Assembly (NCBI GenBank): GCA_015494485.1
Contig: WGBF01000550.1
Coordinates: forward strand, 1 to 5,423
Length of the DNA: 5,423 bases
From: a bacterium
GTDB taxonomy: Bacteria; Calditrichota; Calditrichia; RBG-13-44-9; J042
Direction: 5' to 3'
The notes under the pieces were generated by a model. It searched no databases and was not told the origin of the DNA. It saw only the letters and a program-made list of their open reading frames with translations. The position numbers and the translations under genes are program-made. Position 1 is the stretch's first letter. Each line of letters begins with the position of its first letter. Shown here one piece after another: positions 1 through 5,423 of the stretch.

Positions 1-693
1 ATTGTTACTGATGCCCTTTCCGATTTTTTATTTACCACGGAGAAAAGCGGTAACGAGAATCTGATGCGGGAAGGCATACCGGCAACAAAGATTTACTACG
101 TTGGCAACGTGATGATCGATTCTCTGACGTTCTTCCTGGAAAAAGCCAAACGCTCTCGTATTCTGGATGAATTGCAACTGAAACCGCAGGGGTACGCGCT
201 GGTTACGCTTCATCGGCCGTCGAATGTAGATGACCCCGATAATTTCCGCAAAATTCTGGCGGCATTCGCCGAAATTCAAAAAGAGATCCCCATTGTTTTC
301 CCCATTCATCCCCGCACGGAAAAGAACATTACCCAATTTGGCCTGCGGGAAGAAGTGGAAAAGCTACCCAATTTGCGGTTAATTCCGCCGGTCGGTTACC
401 TGGATTTTATGCAGCTTATGCAAAACAGCAAATTTGTAATGACGGACTCCGGTGGCATTCAGGAGGAAACCACCTATTTGCACATCCCCTGTTTAACCAT
501 TCGCGAAAATACCGAGCGGCCGGTAACGGTAGAAATTGGTACCAATGAACTGGTGGGCACAGATACGCAAAAAATCATTGCAAATGCGCAAAAAATTTTG
601 CAAGGTAACTGGAAGCAGGGAAGTGTTCCGGAATTGTGGGATGGCAGGGCGGCCGAACGGATTGTGAGTGTGTTGGAAGAACAACTGGGATAG
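1..693 (+). CDS. wecB: UDP-N-acetylglucosamine 2-epimerase (non-hydrolysing), 5'-truncated
   Basis: The C-terminal 230 residues of a WecB/MnaA-family epimerase; the reading frame is already open at base 1 and ends at TAG 691-693. The family is cytosolic and interconverts UDP-GlcNAc and UDP-ManNAc (or 2-epimerises related UDP-amino sugars) for surface glycans. Counting from the first codon, family signatures are visible: FTTEKSGNENLMREGIP (residues 11-26), VGNVMID (34-40), HRPSNVD (71-77, equivalent to the HR-x-N segment holding the family's catalytic His), DSGGIQEE (149-156, UDP/phosphate-binding loop), RENTERP (168-174), GTNELVG (180-186) and the C-terminal WDGRAAERIV (213-222). Full-length members have about 360-380 residues, so roughly 130-150 N-terminal residues, including the usual catalytic Asp and Glu residues, lie to the left of the window. 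The ATG at base 64 is internal and not a start. Only 1 nt separates its stop from the next gene. Family assignment is firm; the exact sugar substrate is not determined. Confidence 0.95.
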   Translation: MVTDALSDFLFTTEKSGNENLMREGIPATKIYYVGNVMIDSLTFFLEKAKRSRILDELQLKPQGYALVTLHRPSNVDDPDNFRKILAAFAEIQKEIPIVFPIHPRTEKNITQFGLREEVEKLPNLRLIPPVGYLDFMQLMQNSKFVMTDSGGIQEETTYLHIPCLTIRENTERPVTVEIGTNELVGTDTQKIIANAQKILQGNWKQGSVPELWDGRAAERIVSVLEEQLG

Positions 694-694
694 C

Positions 695-2428
695 ATGAAA
701 ATATCATATTGGAGTGCGTTATTGGTCTTGTTGATTTTCGGGGTGGTGGTGGGTCAGGAACTTCCGTTGCCCGGCCAAACATCGTCCCAGCCTGCTGCGG
801 TGGACCTATCCACATTTACCACAGAAATGGGTACCCAGCAATTTGCCTCCGTTTTGAAAAGCAGTCAGTTGATTCGCGGGGTGGATCCCCGGACGTACCG
901 GGTGGATGCCGGGGACCAGTTCATTATTAAAGTAGACCCCAAGGGACCAGCTATTAAAATTTACCAGGCGATGGTGACACCGGAAGGGATGGTGTTGTTG
1001 CCGGAAGCCCCCAGTATTTCGGTTAAACATTTGCTACTAAGCGAGGCGCGGAAACGGATTCGGCGGGTGCTTCGGCAAAAATTCCCGGATGCGGAAGTGG
1101 AAGTATTTTTGTTTCAGGTCCACCCCATTACCGTAACGTTTGCCTCTCCCTTACCCGGACTGGGAGAAGGGCAGTTCTTTTCGGATACCCGCCTGAATTC
1201 CGCAGTGGAGTATTTTGTGAAAAGCTGGCAGGAAGCGGCTGCGCAGGAAAGAACGCTGCGGCTTCAGGAAGCAATCCCGCCCAATCCGGAAGGGGAATAT
1301 TTTAAGACGCAAAATTTAGATAGTACATTTGCTTTCAAGAACACGGCACGCCCTGCATTGCGGCGTATTCGGCTGGTTCGAAATGGAAAAACCACGGTAT
1401 ATGACCTGTTCCGCTACCGCTTTTTAGGGGAAACAGCACAAAATCCCTATTTGATGAATGGGGACATTGTTATCATCCCCGCCGTGGAAAATGCCGCAGG
1501 CACGATTACCGTACAGGGTGCGGTGGGAAACACCGTGTCGTTTGAATACCAGCCCGGTGACCGGCTTAAAGAAGCAATTGCCTTTAGTGGGGGCCTGAGC
1601 GTGGGTGCGGATTCCAGCAACATTCAGGTGTTTCGGTTTCAGACCACTTCATCAAAACCCCGCCGCTTCCGATTGACATGGCCTGCGGATTCCAATTTTG
1701 TGTTGCAAGCAGAAGATGTCATCGTCATCCACCCCCGGCCATTGCGGTTTACCAAAGGGCGTGTTCGGGTGGTTGGCGAAGTGAAATACCCCGGGGAATA
1801 TCCCATCCCCGATAATCGCATTCACCTTCGTGAGTTTATTGAGCAGGTCGGTGGCTTTACCGATGGGGCTGCGCTTAAAGAAGCGCGAATCTACCGCACC
1901 AAATTTTACAAGGGGGAAGAGAATCTGGCCATCTTCCTTAAATTACGCCCTCAAGATATGGATCTGAATGTGCTTTCCTATTTAGGAGTCCGCGCACGGG
2001 AAGAAGTCCGGGTTGTGGCCTGCGATTTTGAAAAGCTGTTTGTGGAAGGCGATTCCTCTCAAAACATTGCCCTTCGGGATGGTGATATTATTTACGTTCC
2101 TCAACCCCTGGGCATTGTGTACGTCTCCGGTGCGGTGCAACAGCCGGGTACATACCCCTATCGCCCGAATTGGAGTTACGAGGATTACATTGCCGCTGCG
2201 GGTGGCTATACCAGTCTGGCCCGGAAACGCAGTGTACGCATTATTCGCGGCGATACAGGGGTATGGCTGGGCCGGGATAAAACTTTGCCCATTTACGCCG
2301 GGGATATGATTTTTGTACCGGAGAAAACCGAAATTCGCTGGCAAACCTTTATGAAGGACATCGCCATTACCCTGGGACAATTGGCCACCGTGGCGTTAAT
2401 TATGACACGGATTTTTGGTAGTAATTAA
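695..2428 (+). CDS. Wza-like polysaccharide export protein with multiple SLBB domains
   Basis: A 577-residue secreted protein predicted to carry polysaccharide through the periplasm and outer membrane (outer-membrane polysaccharide export family, Wza/KpsD type). Residues 1-20 form a signal peptide (Lys2, hydrophobic ALLVLLIFGVVVG); no lipobox Cys follows, so it is not an obvious lipoprotein, unlike E. coli Wza. The poly-export domain spans about 65-150, opening with YRVDAGDQFIIKV. SLBB units follow at about 270-347 (ITVQGAVGN, then AIAFSGGLS), 357-470 (VRVVGEVKYPGEYPI, EQVGGFTDGA, ending LRDGDIIYVP) and 474-542 (VYVSGAVQQPGTYPY, AAAGGYTSLA, ending AGDMIFVP). Residues 145-263 look like a degenerate, expanded further unit (ending MNGDIVIIPA). 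A hydrophobic helix at about 553-573 may insert in the outer membrane. The ATG at 695 is chosen because it puts the signal peptide at the N-terminus; a GTG at 668, inside the epimerase gene, would add nine polar residues in front of it. Likely co-translated with the epimerase. Confidence 0.93.
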   Translation: MKISYWSALLVLLIFGVVVGQELPLPGQTSSQPAAVDLSTFTTEMGTQQFASVLKSSQLIRGVDPRTYRVDAGDQFIIKVDPKGPAIKIYQAMVTPEGMVLLPEAPSISVKHLLLSEARKRIRRVLRQKFPDAEVEVFLFQVHPITVTFASPLPGLGEGQFFSDTRLNSAVEYFVKSWQEAAAQERTLRLQEAIPPNPEGEYFKTQNLDSTFAFKNTARPALRRIRLVRNGKTTVYDLFRYRFLGETAQNPYLMNGDIVIIPAVENAAGTITVQGAVGNTVSFEYQPGDRLKEAIAFSGGLSVGADSSNIQVFRFQTTSSKPRRFRLTWPADSNFVLQAEDVIVIHPRPLRFTKGRVRVVGEVKYPGEYPIPDNRIHLREFIEQVGGFTDGAALKEARIYRTKFYKGEENLAIFLKLRPQDMDLNVLSYLGVRAREEVRVVACDFEKLFVEGDSSQNIALRDGDIIYVPQPLGIVYVSGAVQQPGTYPYRPNWSYEDYIAAAGGYTSLARKRSVRIIRGDTGVWLGRDKTLPIYAGDMIFVPEKTEIRWQTFMKDIAITLGQLATVALIMTRIFGSN

Positions 2429-2431
2429 GAC

Positions 2432-2435
2432 GAGG
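2432..2435 (+). promoter_or_regulatory. Ribosome binding site for the TTG-initiated chain-length gene
   Basis: GAGG lies 7 nt upstream of TTG 2443. No ATG or GTG lies in frame nearby, and the next in-frame ATG (residue 35) is at the end of TM1, so this site decides the TTG start. Confidence 0.7.
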
Positions 2436-2442
2436 CAAACTG

Positions 2443-3411
2443 TTGAGTAATCCGTTAACCAAATTCCTGTGGAAACACCGTAAAAAGAACATTGTAATCG
2501 CCTTTATTTATTTTGTTTTGGCTGTGGCTTTTGTGTTTGGAGTAATGGATAAATACTACACGGCGAATGTTTCGCTGTTGCCCCCCGCCGGGAGTTCTGC
2601 ACTACAGGGACGATTAAATACCATTGCCAGTTTAATGGGAATGGGAAGTCCCGGCAATTCCATTTTGAGTTTAGAGATGTTTGAAAGCATTATTCATTCC
2701 CGCAAGCTGGAAAAGCAACTCTTGAACACCGCCTTTACGGTTCCCGTAAATGGCCAGCCCCAGACCAAAACGCTGTTGGAATTTTTAGAAATTGAAGGCG
2801 ATAACGACCGTGAACTGTATCAAAAAGCGTATAAACAACTTAACGAGGAAGTGATTTACACGGAAGTAGATGAAATTACCAACATGATGATTTTAAATGT
2901 GACCTTAAAGAATCCCTTTCTGGCGGCGGCTGTGGCCAATAAGATTGTGGTGTATCTGGATAGTCTGGTAAAACAACACCTCACGCGGGAGTTTCAACAA
3001 CAATATGCGTACTTGAAGAAACGCATAAATACCGTACAGGATAGCATTAACATCACGGAACAGAAATTGAAACGTTTTCTGGAAAAAAGCGTGGACGTGA
3101 CCACCCCTGAACATATTGTGGAGCGGATGCGGTTGGAGCGGGAAATGATTGTGTTAAGCACCGTGTTTTCGGAATTGAAGAAACAGGAAGAACTGTTCAT
3201 CATGCAAAATATTTATATGCTATCCCCGGTAAAAGTGCTGGATATGGCGGAAGTCCCGTACCGGAAAAGTCGTCCCAAACGGCTTTTGGTGCTGGTGGCG
3301 TTACTGATTCTGGGCGGTGCATTTCAGCTAATGGTGAATGCGGGCATTGTGTTTTATAAGCGCTTCAAGTCGGAAGTTCTGCCCTCATTAGATGACAGGA
3401 ACCCTGAATGA
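2443..3411 (+). CDS. Wzz/GNVR-type chain-length determinant protein, no kinase domain
   Basis: A 322-residue inner-membrane polysaccharide co-polymerase that would set polymer length together with Wzy. A short basic cytoplasmic end (KHRKKN, 11-16) precedes TM1 (about 17-36). The periplasmic part (37-279) begins with the Wzz-type KYYTANVSLLPP (37-48), and has a GMGSPGNS stretch (66-73) and a long Gln/Glu/Lys-rich coiled-coil region at about 180-255. It ends in the classic pre-TM2 segment VLDMAEVPYRKSRPKR (265-280), followed by TM2 (281-305) and a short tail. No Walker A/B motifs or Tyr-rich tail follow, so this is not a Wzc-type BY-kinase fusion. The start is TTG at 2443: GAGG at 2432-2435 lies 7 nt upstream, and starting there places TM1 correctly. 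It follows the export gene by 14 nt and overlaps the flippase gene by 4 nt. The fold family is secure; whether it serves O-antigen, capsule or EPS is inferred. Confidence 0.9.
   Translation: MSNPLTKFLWKHRKKNIVIAFIYFVLAVAFVFGVMDKYYTANVSLLPPAGSSALQGRLNTIASLMGMGSPGNSILSLEMFESIIHSRKLEKQLLNTAFTVPVNGQPQTKTLLEFLEIEGDNDRELYQKAYKQLNEEVIYTEVDEITNMMILNVTLKNPFLAAAVANKIVVYLDSLVKQHLTREFQQQYAYLKKRINTVQDSINITEQKLKRFLEKSVDVTTPEHIVERMRLEREMIVLSTVFSELKKQEELFIMQNIYMLSPVKVLDMAEVPYRKSRPKRLLVLVALLILGGAFQLMVNAGIVFYKRFKSEVLPSLDDRNPE
3397..3400 (+). promoter_or_regulatory. Ribosome binding site for the flippase gene, inside the upstream coding sequence
   Basis: AGGA sits 7 nt upstream of ATG 3408 and within the last codons of the chain-length gene. 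With the ATGA stop/start overlap at 3408-3411, it suggests coupled translation of the two membrane proteins. Confidence 0.65.
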
Positions 3412-4676
3412 GATGGAACCTCACACCGGAGAAAAAATTATTTTTAACCAACTTCATTAATTACGGCATCTTCCAGGCGTCAAAGTATGTTGTTCCTTTA
3501 ATAACCGTCCCCTTCATTATTCATGTCATTGGTGTGGAAAAATTCGGTATTGTTAGTCTGGCCCAGGGACTGGCCAATTACCTGAGGGTTGGGGTGGACT
3601 ATGGATGGAATATCCTGGGTGTTCAGTACATTGCCCGTTCACAACACCATGCGGATGAACGGGACCGCATTGTGAATACCATTCTGGTGCAACAGTTGTT
3701 GCTGAGTGGAATTGCCTTTCTGATATTGTTGGCGTTAATTGGAATTTTCCCCAAACTGCAAACACACTGGGGGGTATTTATTGCGGCATTTGGGTTGGTG
3801 CCGGCCAATATGCTGATGGTTCCCTGGTTCTTTGTCGGGATGCAAAAAGTCCGCTATTTAAATCGGGCATTTTTATTTTCACGGCTGTTGTATGTGGTGT
3901 TGATTATTGTGTTTTTAAAGCCATTAGAACACATGATATGGGTGCCCGTTTTTAATTCGTTATCGCTGTTTATTGGCGGAGCAATTGTGCTGGTTACGCT
4001 GCGCAAGCGATTTTCCGTTCAATTTTTTCTTCCCCGATGGCAGCAATTGAAACAATTTTTTAGAGAAGGCTGGCCTATTTTTCTTTCCTATTTTTCTACC
4101 AATTTTTACCGCAATTCCCAGGTACTTATCCTGGCGTTATTTGTCAATGATTATTTTCTGGGTATTTACTCCGCAGCGGAAAAAATTATTAAGGTGATTC
4201 AGGGAACATTTATGCCTTTATCTCAAACCATTTATCCCATTCTGGCCCGGAAGTATGTGGAATCCCGCAATCGGGCTTTTGTGGCCTTAAAAAAAGCCAT
4301 CTGGGTGTTGGGTAGCCTGGCATTTGTCGTAAGCATTGGCGTCATTGTAACAGCCCCTTTACTTATTAAGGTTATTGTTGGACAAAATAACGCTGATGGG
4401 GTGAAATTATTGTGGATTGGTAGCGGCGTTATTTTCTTTGGAGTATTGAATTATATTTTGGGTGTTCTGTTTTTAACCAATTTTGGGTATAAAGTATTAT
4501 TTTCCAGGGCTGTTTTTATAACGGGCATTTGGGGAATCCTCAGTTGTTTTGTATTATCTTATTTTTTCCAGGCTTTTGGCGCAATGGGTAGTTTTACCCT
4601 GGCCGAAATATTTTTATTTATCATGTTAAGTATCTTTTCAATACGGAAAAAGCGACTGTTGTTAAGCGAAAAATAG
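3408..4676 (+). CDS. wzx: Wzx-type oligosaccharide flippase (MOP superfamily)
   Basis: A 422-residue polytopic inner-membrane protein predicted to flip undecaprenyl-diphosphate-linked repeat units from the cytoplasmic to the periplasmic face. Length and about 12-13 hydrophobic segments fit RfbX/Wzx. The N-terminal signature is present: NYGIFQASKYVVPLITVPF (18-36), then HVIGVEKFGIVSLAQG (39-54). PWFFVGMQKVRYLNRA (139-154) matches the conserved W-F-x-G-x-x-K/R segment. NFYRNSQVLILALFVND (232-248), followed by GIYSAAEKIIKV (252-263), is the second-half signature of this family (N-x-D/R...GxYSAAEKI). A basic tail (IRKKR, 412-416) ends the protein. The ATG at 3408 overlaps the TGA of the upstream gene (ATGA), and AGGA at 3397-3400 is 7 nt upstream, indicating translational coupling. 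The sequence is T-rich, as expected for a membrane protein. Flippase identity is strongly supported; the exact repeat unit cannot be read from sequence. Confidence 0.92.
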   Translation: MRWNLTPEKKLFLTNFINYGIFQASKYVVPLITVPFIIHVIGVEKFGIVSLAQGLANYLRVGVDYGWNILGVQYIARSQHHADERDRIVNTILVQQLLLSGIAFLILLALIGIFPKLQTHWGVFIAAFGLVPANMLMVPWFFVGMQKVRYLNRAFLFSRLLYVVLIIVFLKPLEHMIWVPVFNSLSLFIGGAIVLVTLRKRFSVQFFLPRWQQLKQFFREGWPIFLSYFSTNFYRNSQVLILALFVNDYFLGIYSAAEKIIKVIQGTFMPLSQTIYPILARKYVESRNRAFVALKKAIWVLGSLAFVVSIGVIVTAPLLIKVIVGQNNADGVKLLWIGSGVIFFGVLNYILGVLFLTNFGYKVLFSRAVFITGIWGILSCFVLSYFFQAFGAMGSFTLAEIFLFIMLSIFSIRKKRLLLSEK

Positions 4677-4680
4677 GGGA
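4675..4680 (+). promoter_or_regulatory. Shine-Dalgarno-like AGGGGA upstream of the putative polymerase gene
   Basis: AGGGGA overlaps the last two bases of the flippase stop codon TAG. It is only 1 nt from the out-of-frame ATG at 4682 (which reads four codons and then TGA) and 12 nt from the ATG at 4693 that opens the long frame. The 12-nt spacing is long for a standard site, though the small inverted repeat between them could shorten the effective distance. Confidence 0.5.
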
Positions 4681-4695
4681 CATGTCAGATACATG
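4681..4695. repeat. Short inverted repeat covering the polymerase start codon
   Basis: CATGT (4681-4685) and ACATG (4691-4695) are perfect 5-bp inverted arms around a 5-nt loop, CAGAT. In mRNA the 3' arm contains the AUG of the next gene, so the hairpin could mask initiation until ribosomes finishing the flippase open it. The stem is short, so it could be chance. It lacks a T-run and is not a terminator. Confidence 0.4.
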
Positions 4696-5423
4696 ATTTC
4701 CTTGCTCCAGATAGAAACGTTAGGGGTTATCGTCGCGGGAGTTCTCCTCATCGTCGAAGAAGTACGGCGTCTGGGCAAAATCATTACCCCGCTGACGCTG
4801 ATGGTCACGCCTTTCCTGGTCGTATTGTTTCTCATGAATTTTGTATTGATTTATTATAATTACCCTACCGTTACCGAAAAGGTAATGGTGTTTTTGCTTA
4901 TTCAATTTGTAATTTTCTGGATAATCGGGCAAATCATATTTAACATATCTGGCAGACCCCGCCGGTTGCAATTTGATTTTTCCGATGTGGAACAGCAGCT
5001 GGTTAAATTTACTCCGGTAATTATTGGACTGGCGATACTTTCTGCTATTGTCATTATTCATAAATCGTTAACGTTGTTTCAGGCCCATGGCGGAGTGACC
5101 TACTATGCCCACCCAAAGTACGAAAAATTTATGAATCGCGGTGCCAGTGCCCATTTTATTCAACTGGCTAAAGTGTGCCTTTTTCTGTTAACAGTGGTGT
5201 ATCGCCCGTATCGTAAAAAGTGGTTACTGTGGGGCGTTTTCGGGCTTCTGGTGGTTTCCCTGACATTAGTTCAGGTCAAATATCATATCTTACTGATGTT
5301 ATTAATGATTATCCTGTATTTTTCCCTCAATAAGAATATCAAAGGCCAATTTAAGATGTTGCTTGGGTCTGCCATATTACTGGTTATTATTTTTAATATT
5401 TTTTGGTTTGTCATTGCTCAGGC
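4693..5423 (+). CDS. Probable Wzy-type oligosaccharide repeat-unit polymerase, 3'-truncated
   Basis: An open frame from ATG 4693 runs off the right edge with no stop (243 residues seen). It is very hydrophobic, with segments at about 7-21, 33-54, 63-84, 104-122, 155-170, 177-194, 195-211 and 222-242. Features resembling the oligosaccharide repeat-unit polymerase family are an early EEVRRLGKIITPLTL (22-36; acidic-basic stretch, then TP entering TM2), a loop at 123-154 with GGVTYYAHPKYEKF and GASAH, and VQVKYHILLMLLMI (193-206; the K-Y-x-I-L motif I associate with these proteins). Wzy proteins are about 400-460 residues, so roughly half may be missing, including the large periplasmic loop usually used for recognition. 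Position directly after wzx supports the call, but Wzy sequences are very diverse; another polytopic membrane enzyme, such as an O-antigen ligase-like protein, is possible. No other start codon precedes ATG 4693 in this frame back to the stop at 4663. AGGGGA (4675-4680) is 12 nt upstream, longer than usual. Confidence 0.72.
   Translation, partial: MISLLQIETLGVIVAGVLLIVEEVRRLGKIITPLTLMVTPFLVVLFLMNFVLIYYNYPTVTEKVMVFLLIQFVIFWIIGQIIFNISGRPRRLQFDFSDVEQQLVKFTPVIIGLAILSAIVIIHKSLTLFQAHGGVTYYAHPKYEKFMNRGASAHFIQLAKVCLFLLTVVYRPYRKKWLLWGVFGLLVVSLTLVQVKYHILLMLLMIILYFSLNKNIKGQFKMLLGSAILLVIIFNIFWFVIAQ

Noticed and set aside
668..694. Earlier GTG start for the export protein at 668
   Set aside because: It would place nine polar residues before the signal peptide and overlap the epimerase by 26 nt. 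ATG 695 gives a standard signal peptide and has GGGA (687-690) just upstream, although the 4-nt spacing is short.
695..760. Lipoprotein signal on the export protein, as in E. coli Wza
   Set aside because: No Cys occurs near the end of the hydrophobic stretch; the only Cys I see in the protein is at residue 443.
474..815. Minus-strand open frame of 113 residues across the epimerase/export gene junction
   Set aside because: It is antisense to two strongly supported genes, Ser/Pro/Cys-rich, and has no domain signature.
2013..2309. Second plus-strand frame inside the export gene (98 residues), with a minus-strand frame over the same stretch (1982-2380)
   Set aside because: Both overlap the SLBB domains, which account for the sequence. 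The translations look like frame-shifted shadows.
4677..4692. Transcription terminator between the flippase and the polymerase-like gene
   Set aside because: The only inverted repeat has 5-bp arms and no following T-run, and it overlaps the next start codon.
4720..5061. Minus-strand open frame of 113 residues at the right end
   Set aside because: It is antisense to the polymerase-like frame, has low-complexity polar content with no recognisable domain and no convincing ribosome site. The plus frame continues the operon and encodes clear membrane helices.

Overview
The window looks like the interior of a bacterial surface-polysaccharide (O-antigen, capsule or exopolysaccharide) locus. All five genes are on the plus strand and almost touch, so they are probably co-transcribed. 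The first gene is cut by the left edge and the last by the right edge. I see no RNA gene, mobile element, CRISPR array, promoter or convincing terminator.

Layout: (1) 1-693, the C-terminal 230 residues of a non-hydrolysing UDP-N-acetylglucosamine 2-epimerase (WecB family). (2) 695-2428, a secreted Wza-like polysaccharide export protein with an N-terminal poly-export domain, several SLBB domains and a hydrophobic C-terminal helix. (3) 2443-3411, a Wzz/GNVR chain-length determinant with two membrane helices and no tyrosine-kinase domain, starting at TTG. (4) 3408-4676, a Wzx-type lipid-linked oligosaccharide flippase of the MOP superfamily. (5) 4693 to the right edge, the N-terminal 243 residues of a polytopic membrane protein that is probably the Wzy oligosaccharide repeat-unit polymerase. 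The junctions are a 1-nt gap, a 14-nt gap, a 4-nt ATGA overlap and a 16-nt gap.

Together these form a Wzx/Wzy-dependent assembly line. The epimerase would supply an N-acetylmannosamine-type nucleotide sugar, or a 2-epimerised derivative. Wzx flips the undecaprenyl-linked repeat unit, Wzy polymerises it in the periplasm, the Wzz-like protein sets chain length, and the SLBB protein passes the polymer through the periplasm and outer membrane. The initiating sugar-phosphate transferase and the glycosyltransferases are not in the window and presumably lie beyond its edges.

Organism: a Wza-like secretin with a signal peptide implies a diderm (Gram-negative) envelope. The base composition is moderate and falls toward the right end. 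The multi-SLBB export protein with a short C-terminal helix and the kinase-less Wzz recall FCB-group or related lineages (Calditrichota, KSB1, Ignavibacteria-like). That is an impression from protein style, not a demonstrated assignment. I found no clearly novel system. The most unusual points are the kinase-less Wzz beside a Wza-like exporter, the extended SLBB architecture, and the small hairpin over the start codon of the last gene.
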